From Methanobacterium sp. (lineage in GTDB: Archaea > Methanobacteriota > Methanobacteria > Methanobacteriales > Methanobacteriaceae), in contig NZ_JBCFBO010000001.1 in the NCBI RefSeq assembly GCF_038562635.1, positions 821,869-885,868 on the forward strand: a stretch of 64,000 nt of DNA, in the 5' to 3' direction. Below the pieces are notes generated by a model. That model did no database searches. It was not told where the DNA came from and saw only the letters and a program-made list of their open reading frames with translations. Numbering within the stretch: the stretch's first letter is position 1; every line of letters starts with the position of its first letter. Shown here piece by piece: positions 25,409-33,962 of this stretch. The position numbers were made by a program, and so were the translations under genes.

Positions 25409-26631
25409 TTAATTTTTGGATCAATAGGTAATGTAAAGTAAAAAGTAGAGCCTACACCCAGTTCAGACTCCACCCATATACAGCCACCGTGGCGCTCGAC
25501 TATCTTTTTAGCAACTGAGAGTCCAATTCCAGTTCCCTGATACTCGTCTCTTGTATGCAGTCTCTGGAATAAATTAAAAATACGTTCAGCATATTGAGAA
25601 TCCATTCCAATTCCATTGTCCTGGATGCTGAATACATATTGATTTTTCTGAGGGTCTTTTCTTGCTGAGATATGGATTTTAGGTTGTTCATTTTCTTTTT
25701 TAAATTTAATTGCATTGGATATTAAGTTTTGGAATATTTTAACAAGCTGATTTTTATCAGCAGTTAGTTTAGGAAGGTCATTATGTGTAATTATCGCATT
25801 ATTATTTTCAACAGTACCTCTTAAATTAAATAACGCTTCATCAAGTACTTCTGCAGTATCTATTTCTTTAAATTCTTCCTGATTCGTAGATACCCTGGAA
25901 TATTCCAGTAAATCAATGATCATGCGCTGCATTCTTTTAGCAGCTTCCACGATGTAATTCATAAATTCATCGGCATCGCTATCAAACTTACCTTTATAGC
26001 GCCGCTCTAAAAGCTGAGTAAAGCTTGCAATAGTCCTGAGTGGTTCCTGAAGGTCATGAGAGGACACGTAAGCAAACTGCTGGAGTTCTTTATTAGAACG
26101 CTCTAAATCTTTCAATAAATCATGAAGTTCCTGTTCTGCTTTTTTTTGCTCAGTTAGATCAGTTACAATCACATAATATCCGTCTATCTTCTTTAAGAAG
26201 CTGATATTAATTTGGAATGTTACCAAAGTTCCGTCAGCAGATTCTATAGAAATTTCTTCTTTACAGCTGCTGTCCAAACCACTTTCAATAGGAATTTTAC
26301 ATTCTTTAAGCTGATTTAAGGATATAAAATCAGTTATTGGCTTTCCAATCATGTTTTCTAGTGGTATATCAAACATTGATGCCAATTTACTGTTGCAGTA
26401 GTAAATAGAAAGGTCCATAGTTAACAGAGCTACTCCCTCATTCATATCTTCAATAAGGATCCTGTAAGCATAGTCTGAGCCTTCTAATGTGAAAACCTGA
26501 GTGCCTTTAGAACCATTTACAACAACAGCATCAACCTGGCCATTTTGAATTGCATTTAAGGTCTCTTCAGCTTCAGCAAGCCTTAAACGTAATTTTTCAA
26601 GTTCTTTAGAGCATTCATCACTTTTATTCAT
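25405..26631 (-). CDS. PAS sensor histidine kinase of the kai operon
   Basis: A 408-residue cytoplasmic kinase: an N-terminal coiled coil (LEKLRLRLAEAEETLNAIQ), a PAS domain (about 50-165; ILIEDMNEGVALL), a linker coiled coil, a HisKA dimerisation domain with the phospho-His in YVSSHDLQEPLRTIASFTQ (about 192-210) and an HATPase domain with NLISNAIKF, QDNGIGMD and GTGIGLSVAK. It is the last gene of the kaiC-kaiB-kaiB-kinase operon, with GGAGATAAC before ATG 26631. Its position suggests that it reads out the KaiC state, as SasA or CikA do in cyanobacteria; however it has no KaiB-like sensor domain of its own. Confidence 0.9.
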   Translation of the reverse strand: MNKSDECSKELEKLRLRLAEAEETLNAIQNGQVDAVVVNGSKGTQVFTLEGSDYAYRILIEDMNEGVALLTMDLSIYYCNSKLASMFDIPLENMIGKPITDFISLNQLKECKIPIESGLDSSCKEEISIESADGTLVTFQINISFLKKIDGYYVIVTDLTEQKKAEQELHDLLKDLERSNKELQQFAYVSSHDLQEPLRTIASFTQLLERRYKGKFDSDADEFMNYIVEAAKRMQRMIIDLLEYSRVSTNQEEFKEIDTAEVLDEALFNLRGTVENNNAIITHNDLPKLTADKNQLVKIFQNLISNAIKFKKENEQPKIHISARKDPQKNQYVFSIQDNGIGMDSQYAERIFNLFQRLHTRDEYQGTGIGLSVAKKIVERHGGCIWVESELGVGSTFYFTLPIDPKIN

Positions 26632-26649
26632 GTTATCTCCGTGATATTA

Positions 26650-26997
26650 TTATTCATTATTCTTTGATTTTAGTTCCAATCCAAGTAAAAGTTTTTCCTT
26701 GTTAGATAGATCGCCCACAAATCTTCGAATAGGTGGAGGTAACTCCTTAATTAGAGTTGGAGCTGCTACTATCTGTCCTTCTTTAGCAAATATCGGCTGC
26801 TGGTAAATATCAATAATTTCAAGTTCATACTGATCTTTTAAATTCTCTTCTAAAATTTCCATTAAATTTTCAATAGCTCTTCTAGACTTAGGATTAATAC
26901 CTGCCACAAAAAGACGTAAGATGTATTTATCACCTTTTTTTTCTGCAGTAAGTGCATTTTCAAACTCATCCAATTTATCAATGACTTTTTTACTCAT
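26650..26997 (-). CDS. kaiB: KaiB-family protein, copy 2
   Basis: A 115-residue thioredoxin-like KaiB protein with a short N-terminal extension. The core shows ILRLFVAGINPKSRRAIENL, ELEIIDIYQQPIFA and APTLIKELPPPIRRFVGDLS followed by EKLLLGLE, the conserved KaiB pattern. In cyanobacteria KaiB changes fold and binds the CI ring of KaiC. GGGAG precedes ATG 26997. It is spaced by only 15 bases from the first kaiB copy. Confidence 0.92.
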   Translation of the reverse strand: MSKKVIDKLDEFENALTAEKKGDKYILRLFVAGINPKSRRAIENLMEILEENLKDQYELEIIDIYQQPIFAKEGQIVAAPTLIKELPPPIRRFVGDLSNKEKLLLGLELKSKNNE

Positions 26998-27012
26998 TAT
27001 ATTACTCCCAAT

Positions 27013-27321
27013 CTACATTTTACATGTTGGACGTATATCCAACCCTACAATGACTTTTTCTTCATTTGCAAGTGTACCTATAATCTTTTTAACAGGTTCC
27101 GGAAGTTTCCTGACCAGTGTTGGAATGGCAAGAATCTGATCACCCTTAGCAAGCTCCGGATTTTCGAGTAAGTCTATTATTTCAATACGATATTTACCTT
27201 TCAAATGTGTTTCGCAAATTTTTTTTAAATTTGCGAATGCTTCTATTGATTTGGGCGTCTGGCCAGCGACATACAATCTTAATTCCCAAAATTCAGGACA
27301 TTCTTCCCTATCCAAATCCAT
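27013..27321 (-). CDS. kaiB: KaiB-family protein, copy 1
   Basis: A 102-residue KaiB homolog: ELRLYVAGQTPKSIEAFANL, RIEIIDLLENPELAKGDQIL and IPTLVRKLPEPVKKIIGTL then EKVIVGLD. It matches canonical KaiB more closely than its neighbour. ATG 27321 lies one base after the kaiC stop, so the two are translationally coupled. An 11 bp inverted repeat with a T loop lies within the coding sequence (about 27211-27237); there is no insertion at protein level. Confidence 0.94.
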   Translation of the reverse strand: MDLDREECPEFWELRLYVAGQTPKSIEAFANLKKICETHLKGKYRIEIIDLLENPELAKGDQILAIPTLVRKLPEPVKKIIGTLANEEKVIVGLDIRPTCKM

Positions 27322-27322
27322 T

Positions 27323-29029
27323 TTAATTCCCCTTATCAGCTTTTCTCATTCGGGCCATGCCATTTCGATCATTTTCCAGAGTTTTTTCTTTTAGTTTTTC
27401 CTGTTCAATTATTCTTTTAAATTCTTCTTCTTGAGCTTCAAATTTAGACTTGATTTCAGCTATCTGAATTTCCATTAAGCTGCGTTTACGTTCAATTTCC
27501 CTTTGTTTTCTTTCAATTTCTTGTTTACGCACTAATTTCTGTGTTTTTTCTATTGCCATTTGTGAAAGTCGTGCCGAACCAGTTAACATCCCTGCAGGTC
27601 CCAGATAAACATCTTCTAATACAATTCCATCGTCAGTTAATAAAAATTCCCTCATCTGGTTTGAATGAGCCATACCGCGAGATTTTATAATATCCAGTGT
27701 ACGATTTCGCTCACCATTAACTTCTTTTGCTCTTAAATCAATCCAGGTGTCCATTAAAGATGAAACACCCACATCAGCTTCAACATATCCTATCATTGAG
27801 AGACTTGTAGACAGTGAAGTTATTTTATTGTCCTTTAAAAAGTCAATTAAACGTATAAGCATAGATTTAACGTCATTTGGACTTCCTACTGTGATTAAAT
27901 TAGATATAGGATCAATAACAGCAACATCTGGCATAAATTCATTTACCAGTTTATATATAGTTACAAGATGTATTTCAAGCCCATAGAGTGTCGGGCGTGT
28001 TGCATGAAATTTTAGAAGCCCTTTATCAACCCAGTGTCCAAGATCAATACCAATTGATTTCATATTACGGATAATTTGTTCTGGAGATTCTTCAAAAGCC
28101 AAATAAATACATTTTTCTCCCCTTTTACATGCTGCATCTGCAAATTGCGCTGCAAGACTACTTTTACCAGTTCCTGCATTTCCAGTAACAAGAATACTAC
28201 TACCTTTATAATAGCCCTTCCCATCAAGCATAGTATCAAGTCTTCCAATACCTGTTGAAACATATTCATTAGATACATGGTGATCTAATCCAACAGAAGT
28301 AATTGGAAGCACGGTAATTCCAGTTTTGCCAATTAAGAATGGATATTCATTTGTGCCGTGTGCAGAACCTCTGTATTTAACTATTCTCAGATTTCTAGTT
28401 GTAATTTTATTTATAACTGGATTATTGAGTAGTATAACACAATCTGCAACGTATTCCTCTAATCCATAGCGAGTAAGTGTTTTTTCACCACTTTCCCCAG
28501 TTATGATGGCTGTAACTCCTTTGTTTTTAAGCCACTGGAATAATCGGCGGAGTTCTGCACGGAGTAACGCTTCAGCACTGAATCCTGAAAAAAGAGCTTC
28601 TACTGTATCTAAAACAATTCTTTTAGCCCCTATAGAATCAATAGCATATCCTAATCTTATAAACAATCCTTCTAGATCATATTCTCCTGTTTCTTCAATT
28701 TCACTGCGCTCTATATGGACATAATCAAATGAAATTTTATTTTGATCGATAAGGTCATCTAAATCAGGGTTCATTGAAATAAAATTCTTTTTAAGATCTT
28801 CAATAGGCTCTTCAAAGGATACAAAAACTCCAGGTTCCCCCATTTCTGCCCCATGAACAATAAATTCCATTGCAAAAATGGTTTTACCACAACCTGCAGC
28901 ACCACAAACTAAAGTGGGACGTCCCTGAGGTAATCCCCCTTCAGTAATATCATCTAAACCTTCAATGCCCGTAAAAGTTTTTTCAAGTATAGATCCATTA
29001 CTATCTAACAGATTTTCCGCATTTGACAT
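27323..29029 (-). CDS. kaiC: KaiC-family double-RecA ATPase
   Basis: A 568-residue protein with two RecA-like KaiC domains. CI (about 15-245) has P-loop GAAGCGKT (43-50) and catalytic FEE (72-74). CII (about 255-480) has P-loop GNAGTGKS (283-290) and FEE (312-314). By alignment from memory with Synechococcus KaiC, the S431/T432 phosphorylation pair corresponds to Ser423-Ser424 in DVGVSSLMDTW, so autophosphorylation is possible. The C-terminal 85 residues form a charged coiled coil (ERKQREIERKRS) not present in cyanobacterial KaiC. It probably acts as a hexameric ATPase timer or stress regulator with the two KaiB proteins and the kinase. GAGGT lies upstream of ATG 29029. No kaiA homolog was seen. 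Confidence 0.93.
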   Translation of the reverse strand: MSNAENLLDSNGSILEKTFTGIEGLDDITEGGLPQGRPTLVCGAAGCGKTIFAMEFIVHGAEMGEPGVFVSFEEPIEDLKKNFISMNPDLDDLIDQNKISFDYVHIERSEIEETGEYDLEGLFIRLGYAIDSIGAKRIVLDTVEALFSGFSAEALLRAELRRLFQWLKNKGVTAIITGESGEKTLTRYGLEEYVADCVILLNNPVINKITTRNLRIVKYRGSAHGTNEYPFLIGKTGITVLPITSVGLDHHVSNEYVSTGIGRLDTMLDGKGYYKGSSILVTGNAGTGKSSLAAQFADAACKRGEKCIYLAFEESPEQIIRNMKSIGIDLGHWVDKGLLKFHATRPTLYGLEIHLVTIYKLVNEFMPDVAVIDPISNLITVGSPNDVKSMLIRLIDFLKDNKITSLSTSLSMIGYVEADVGVSSLMDTWIDLRAKEVNGERNRTLDIIKSRGMAHSNQMREFLLTDDGIVLEDVYLGPAGMLTGSARLSQMAIEKTQKLVRKQEIERKQREIERKRSLMEIQIAEIKSKFEAQEEEFKRIIEQEKLKEKTLENDRNGMARMRKADKGN

Positions 29030-29963
29030 TCCATTTTACCTCTATTTTTTCTATAACTACTAATAAGATGAATTTTTGAAATAGTGTTATTAACCTAAAG
29101 AATAATTATCTATGACTTATCGCTCATGTCTATGACACGCGCATGAATTATACTCTAATAAATTAAATTTTAATTAATTATATGTGAATATCTTTAAAAC
29201 ATGTAATCTACTTTGATATCCGCGTTAAATATTTGCACAACATGGAAAAATCCCTCAAAAATTCATAGAATTTTTGGGGCATAGAAAACCGTAGGTTTTC
29301 TAATGTTTCTATTTTTCCTGTTGAAAAAAACTTGTTTTTTTTCAAACATGTAAAAATCTACGATTTTTACTGTCACAAATCGTTGATTTTGTGAACATGC
29401 AAATACTTTGTGTTTGCTGTGTAAAATCTGTGATTTTACAACCTCCGACATGAGCGATTAAAATTAATAATTAATTTATTTTTTTGTATAATATAAATAT
29501 TTATTCATAAATAAATAGAAAAATGTATAAATAAGGCCCTAAAATTTATTAATCTAAATTTTGGATGAGTAAACTAAATTTGTATCTTCTAGCTCTATTT
29601 TTAATTCCAATAAGTCAGATATAACCGTTAATATATAGCTAAACAATTAAACATTTCCTGAGAAAGCTCATTGAAGTCAACTTGTAAATTTAAATTCACA
29701 TATTCACTATTTTAAAGTAACTGATAACTTTTTATCAGGTTTAATAATGTCTATTTTTTAAATAGTAATAATTATATATGTAATATTAATAAAATAATAT
29801 AATAATGCCTTGAATTATCAAAATTTTAGATAAATCTGGAGTTATTCATTGACCTTAAAATTATACCATTACTGGATTAATCAAAGGTTAATAGGTAAGA
29901 GAAATCAGTGAATGTTTGATTAACTCTGAAAGTAGTTCCAGAATTTGTTTATAGACTAAAGGG
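29030..29963. other. Long intergenic region holding an inverted-repeat-bounded hairpin array
   Basis: About 930 bases. The kaiC promoter must lie in the first 100. From 29119 to 29458 is a segment bounded by 12 bp inverted repeats and containing hairpins. The remainder, 29460-29963, is plain AT-rich DNA in which I see no gene. Confidence 0.6.
29119..29458. mobile_element. MITE-like segment with 12 bp terminal inverted repeats
   Basis: ATCGCTCATGTC (29119-29130) and GACATGAGCGAT (29447-29458) are perfect inverted copies 340 bases apart. The right two-thirds is a hairpin array: AAAAATTC-ATA-GAATTTTT, AGAAAACC-GTA-GGTTTTCT, GTAAAAATC-TAC-GATTTTTAC and GTAAAATC-TGT-GATTTTAC. There is no transposase gene. 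A shorter segment with related ends lies at 34738-34894. The mobile nature is inferred from the ends only. Confidence 0.5.
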
Positions 29964-30515
29964 GTGAATAAAATCAGAAAATTAGGTAGAAATGGTAAAA
30001 TCGCTATTGCAAGTTTATGCATCATAGTACTTGTTATGGCAATAGGAATCTATGGAATAACTAACAATAGTCCGAGCACAACCCAATCTGTTGCCACAGA
30101 TACACAACCCCAGACCAATGGCACTTCTTCAGCCAAAGCCACATCCGACTACACTACCAAAGTTGACAGTATAAGTAAAAATGCAAATAATGCTTTAAAT
30201 GATTCATATACCATACTTGAGAAATATGCAAATGGAGCAATAGATCAAGATGATGCTGTTTCACGACTTCAAAAAGATAAGGCTAGCTTGAATAATGCAC
30301 TTACAGAAATTCAAAGTTTAACTCCGCCGCAAAACCTGCAAAATTTCCATAATTTGTTAATATCAGGATTTCGAGATCTTAATCAAGCATTAACACTTGA
30401 AATCAACGGGTTGCAAAATAACAATGCAAATGATCTGCAAAGCGCCGCAGACTTAACAGATAGTGCAATTTCAAAGTTTAAACAAGCAAAACAAGAAACT
30501 AACCAAACGGATTAG
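29964..30515 (+). CDS. Membrane-anchored extracytoplasmic protein, function unknown
   Basis: A protein of about 183 residues with one N-terminal helix (IAIASLCIIVLVMAIGIYGI), a Ser/Thr/Gln-rich linker (about 35-60) and an extracytoplasmic helical domain (about 65-183) with heptad-like patterns. No family is recognised. The start is uncertain: GTG 29964 overlaps the ribosome-site sequence GGGGTGA, while an in-frame ATC (29973) sits at the normal five-base spacing. Confidence 0.7.
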   Translation: MNKIRKLGRNGKIAIASLCIIVLVMAIGIYGITNNSPSTTQSVATDTQPQTNGTSSAKATSDYTTKVDSISKNANNALNDSYTILEKYANGAIDQDDAVSRLQKDKASLNNALTEIQSLTPPQNLQNFHNLLISGFRDLNQALTLEINGLQNNNANDLQSAADLTDSAISKFKQAKQETNQTD

Positions 30516-30728
30516 TCTTCCATCTTTTTATATTTAATCTTTTTAATTTTAATTTTTAAATAATCTACAAAACTAGCCTTACTGACCTTTTAACAGAATA
30601 TCCAGAACACAATTACTTATTTCTATTAAATTTTTGAAAATATCAATGAATTTTTTTAGAAAGGTTTAAATCAAACATCTTCTAATTTACTAATATACAA
30701 ATTTTTTTCTAACAAAAAGTATCTAAAA

Positions 30729-30764
30729 CCGAAACCTTTATAAGTATATAAGTATATACTTATA
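30729..30764 (+). promoter_or_regulatory. Leaderless promoter with palindromic operator for the ArsR-type gene
   Basis: CCGAAA (30729-30734, BRE-like) and TTTATAAG (30737-30744, TATA box) lie about 28 bases before ATG 30769, so transcription should begin at or next to the start codon; no ribosome site is present. An 18-base perfect palindrome, TATAAGTATATACTTATA (30747-30764), fills the space between TATA box and ATG, with an extra half-site overlapping the TATA box. This is the expected arrangement for autorepression. Confidence 0.75.
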
Positions 30765-30768
30765 GAAT

Positions 30769-31116
30769 ATGTTGAGGATAAATTCTGAACACACCTCCGA
30801 TTTATCAGAGGAACTGGAAGAATTGTTCAAAGCACTCGGAAATGTTAACCGACTGATGTTAATCTATAAATTAGCATCCGGCGAAATGGAGAAGGTTAGT
30901 GTTACTGAAATGGCAAAGATAACGGGTTTAACCCAACCAGCTGCTTCACAACATCTTAAGATACTAAAAACTGCGAAGATCCTCAACGCAACAAAACAGG
31001 GAAACTATATATATTACACCTTCAACAGGAGTGCCCTGATAAATCACAAAGAAAAAATTGATTTTTTATTTGGTTGCCTGTTTTTAAAGTGCAACAAATC
31101 AGGAAAGCGCGAATAA
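30769..31116 (+). CDS. ArsR-type winged-helix regulator
   Basis: A 115-residue HTH protein. It has the ArsR pattern ELFKALGNVNRLMLIYKLA, recognition region EMAKITGLTQPAASQHLKIL and wing NATKQGNYIYYTFN. Two C-terminal Cys (FGCLFLKC) could bind metal or sense redox, but the classic ELCVCDL site is absent. A perfect 18-base palindrome just before its start is a likely operator, so it probably controls itself and perhaps the Lon gene that follows 127 bases later. Confidence 0.85.
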   Translation: MLRINSEHTSDLSEELEELFKALGNVNRLMLIYKLASGEMEKVSVTEMAKITGLTQPAASQHLKILKTAKILNATKQGNYIYYTFNRSALINHKEKIDFLFGCLFLKCNKSGKRE

Positions 31117-31243
31117 CATTTATCCATTATCAAATTTGCGCAGTAGATATTAAATTAACATAATTACAAAATCAAGGAAAGTAAAACAATAATTAAAGCT
31201 TAATTGGCCTTAAAAAAGGAACTACCTACCCTTGAGTGATATC

Positions 31244-33622
31244 ATGACCGAAATGAACATCAACAAAGAATTGTCTGTACTGGTTATACCAAACACAGTT
31301 TATTTAAATAGGACTGATATAACCTTAAAAATTAGTAAAAAAATTGGTAGCGAAATCTACAAGCGAGTTGCAGCAGATGACTTCTATGGAATTGCACTTG
31401 CTGTCCGTGAAGGAAGTACTGAAGGACTGTACAGCGAAGAAGACTTCTACCAAGTAGGTACATTAATTAAAATTCAAAATGCCAAAGCAATGAAAGATTT
31501 CTATCAACTTAAAATGGAAATCGTTGAAAGAGTAGAAGTAGATGAACTAATTCCTGAAGGGACAAATTACAGGGCAACCTACAGGTTAATTCCAGATATA
31601 ATGGACTTAGATCCAGAAGATGAAGAAGATATACTCAAACACATCAAATATCTGGTTTCTGAAATAAGTGAAAACTTCAAAGGCTCAAAAACATACGTTG
31701 AGCAGGTAAATAAATTAGATGACATAACCAAAATCATAGCCTATGTTTTCCCTTACATGAGAATATCTCTTGAAGAAAAACAGGCCTTACTTGAAATACG
31801 ATCACTAAAAGAAAAGAGCTTAAAGTTCTTAGACATTTTAATCGAACAAAAAGAAGCAGTTAAGTTCCAGATGGAAATGGCTGCAAAGTTCAATGAAGAA
31901 ATGAGCAAAAGAAACAGAGAAAACATGCTCAAAGAGCAGCTTAGAGCCATACAAGAAGAACTTGACGATGTAGAAGGCGGAAGCGGTAAAAAAGATTACA
32001 TGCAGTTAATCGAAGAAGCGGACATGCCCGAGGATGTCAAAGAAGTAGCTCTTGAAGAACTGGCTAAACTTGAAAGACAAGGCCCTCACAGCTCAGAAGA
32101 AAACGTCATAAGAAACTACCTTGACCTGCTTGTCGCCCTTCCATGGGGTAAAAGCAAGATCAAAGATATTGACATAGAATCTGCAAGGAAACTCTTAAAC
32201 GAACAGCACTACGGACTTGAAAAAGTTAAAGACAGGATCATTCAACACCTCACAGTAATGAAATTAAAACAAAACAAACAGGGATCCATTTTATTACTTG
32301 CAGGACCTCCAGGAACTGGTAAAACCAGTTTAGGTAAAAGTATTGCCGAAGCTTTAGGGCGTAAATATGTTAGAATCAGCCTTGGTGGTGTTAAAGACGA
32401 ATCTGAAATCAGAGGTCACAGAAGAACCTATCTCGGAGCTTTACCCGGCAGAATTATCCAGGGAATGAAACGCGCAGGCGAAAGAAACCCTGTATTCATC
32501 TTAGATGAAGTGGATAAAATAAGAGCCGGAATAAACGGTGACCCCGAAAGCGCATTACTGGAAGTATTAGATCCAGAACAAAATGACACTTTCTCAGACC
32601 ACTACTTAGAAGTGCCTTACGATCTATCCGATGTATTCTTCATTGCAACAGCAAACTCACTCAGAGATATTCCAGGACCGCTCAGGGACCGTATGGAAAT
32701 CATAGAAGTTGGCAGCTACACCAGCCACGAGAAATTCCACATTGCTAAAAATCATTTGATTGGAGAGGTACTGGAAGATCACGGTTTAGATGACACCCAA
32801 CTTCAAATCGAGGACGAAGCTTTAAAAACAATCATTGAAAAATACACCAGAGAAGCTGGTGTAAGGGGACTTAAACGTCAATTATCTGCAGTTGCAAGGG
32901 TGACATCAGAGAAAGTTGTACTTGGTACAGTTGATTTACCTTACGTTGTTAAATCTGACATGTTATACGACATATTAGGACATGAACTTATCGCACAGCA
33001 ACAAGCAGGTAAAAACAACCCGCCAGGAGTTGTAACAGGTCTCGCATGGACTCCAGTAGGCGGTGACATCCTGTTCATCGAAGGTGCTTTCATGCCAGGT
33101 AATGGAAAATTAACTCTTACCGGTCAATTAGGTGATGTAATGAAAGAATCAGCTAAGATATCTCAAAGCCTGATTCGTTCAAGACTTGCATTCCACTTAG
33201 AAGGTATTGAGTTTGACAAAAAAGACTTACACATACACGTTCCATCAGGAGCAATTCCAAAAGATGGACCATCTGCAGGTGTAGCATTACTAACCACCAT
33301 TGCATCACTGGTAACAGGCCGTAAAGTTGACCCTAAACTGGCCATGACCGGTGAAATTTCACTTAGAGGTGCAGTACTTCCAGTAGGTGGAATTAAAGAG
33401 AAGGTACTTGCAGCCCATCGTGCTGGAATAAACAGAATTATCCTACCAAAGGACAATGAAAAAGATTTAGATGATATTCCACAGGATGTTAAAGATGATA
33501 TAAAATTCATCTTCGCTGAAACAGTGGAAGATGTCATAAGTGAAACCATTGGTATTGAACTTCCAAAACCAGTGATGTACAGCATGACATCAAACCAGAT
33601 AACAGGTGGAGCTGGAGCTTAA
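31244..33622 (+). CDS. lon: ATP-dependent protease Lon, bacterial LonA type
   Basis: A 792-residue soluble LonA. It has the N-terminal substrate-binding domain (about 10-200; LVIPNTVYLN), a coiled-coil linker (NRENMLKEQLRAIQEEL), an AAA+ domain with Walker A GPPGTGKTS (about 354-362) and Walker B FILDEVDKI, and a protease domain with catalytic Ser677 (PKDGPSAGVALL) and Lys718 (GGIKEKVLAAHRAG). Most archaea have membrane-bound LonB, which lacks this N-domain, so this gene was probably acquired from bacteria. I chose ATG 31244 with GAGTGATATC upstream; TTG 31232 is an alternative. It may be regulated by the preceding ArsR-type protein. A GGAGCTTAAGCTCC palindrome spans its stop. Confidence 0.95.
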   Translation: MTEMNINKELSVLVIPNTVYLNRTDITLKISKKIGSEIYKRVAADDFYGIALAVREGSTEGLYSEEDFYQVGTLIKIQNAKAMKDFYQLKMEIVERVEVDELIPEGTNYRATYRLIPDIMDLDPEDEEDILKHIKYLVSEISENFKGSKTYVEQVNKLDDITKIIAYVFPYMRISLEEKQALLEIRSLKEKSLKFLDILIEQKEAVKFQMEMAAKFNEEMSKRNRENMLKEQLRAIQEELDDVEGGSGKKDYMQLIEEADMPEDVKEVALEELAKLERQGPHSSEENVIRNYLDLLVALPWGKSKIKDIDIESARKLLNEQHYGLEKVKDRIIQHLTVMKLKQNKQGSILLLAGPPGTGKTSLGKSIAEALGRKYVRISLGGVKDESEIRGHRRTYLGALPGRIIQGMKRAGERNPVFILDEVDKIRAGINGDPESALLEVLDPEQNDTFSDHYLEVPYDLSDVFFIATANSLRDIPGPLRDRMEIIEVGSYTSHEKFHIAKNHLIGEVLEDHGLDDTQLQIEDEALKTIIEKYTREAGVRGLKRQLSAVARVTSEKVVLGTVDLPYVVKSDMLYDILGHELIAQQQAGKNNPPGVVTGLAWTPVGGDILFIEGAFMPGNGKLTLTGQLGDVMKESAKISQSLIRSRLAFHLEGIEFDKKDLHIHVPSGAIPKDGPSAGVALLTTIASLVTGRKVDPKLAMTGEISLRGAVLPVGGIKEKVLAAHRAGINRIILPKDNEKDLDDIPQDVKDDIKFIFAETVEDVISETIGIELPKPVMYSMTSNQITGGAGA

Positions 33623-33650
33623 GCTCCTTTCCCCTTTAATTTGACCAAAA

Positions 33651-33827
33651 ATCCCTATCCTGCCCTAAACTTATCTTATTTACCTCCAGTTTGACACCAA
33701 AACACAAAGTGTTGGATTTAATTGGCAGGATAGGGATCCTCCTTTATATACTCACTTTTATTTTTTTTATTTCCCTATTCAACCAGCTAACGCATACATA
33801 ACTCACCTCCATAAGTTGGATAGGGAA
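33651..33827 (+). ncRNA. Two tandem large hairpins with ACCTCC in their loops
   Basis: Hairpin 1 pairs ATCCCTATCCTGCC (33651-33664) with GGCAGGATAGGGAT (33724-33737), a perfect 14 bp stem. Hairpin 2 pairs TTCCCTATTCAAC (33771-33783) with GTTGGATAGGGAA (33815-33827), 13 bp with one G-U. Each loop holds ACCTCC (33682-33687 and 33805-33810), the sequence of the 16S rRNA tail that pairs with ribosome binding sites. Loop 1 also has a small AACACAAAGTGTT dyad. They lie just after lon and may be its 3' UTR, a terminator pair or a small RNA. Confidence 0.5.
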
Positions 33828-33962
33828 TCACTCAAAAAATCTGTCAAAAATCTATGAGTTTTGACGCATGCAAAAACTTAGTTTTTGCAAGCTTAGATTT
33901 TTTGGTGCCCCAAACACAAATCAAAATTCAAAGAATTTTGATTGTGTTTGAGGGTATTTTTT
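33828..33962. repeat. Nested palindromic hairpin array after lon
   Basis: An outer stem CAAAAAATCT / AGATTTTTTG encloses GTCAAAA...TTTTGAC and GCAAAAACTTAGTTTTTGC. A second long stem follows, AATCAAAATTC-AAA-GAATTTTGATT, extended by AAACACA and TGTGTTT. It shows the triloop design of the other arrays. Confidence 0.8.

Noticed and set aside
27211..27237. 11 bp perfect inverted repeat inside the first kaiB
   Set aside because: It resembles the arrays, but the loop is five T and the protein aligns to KaiB without an insertion, so it is ordinary coding sequence.
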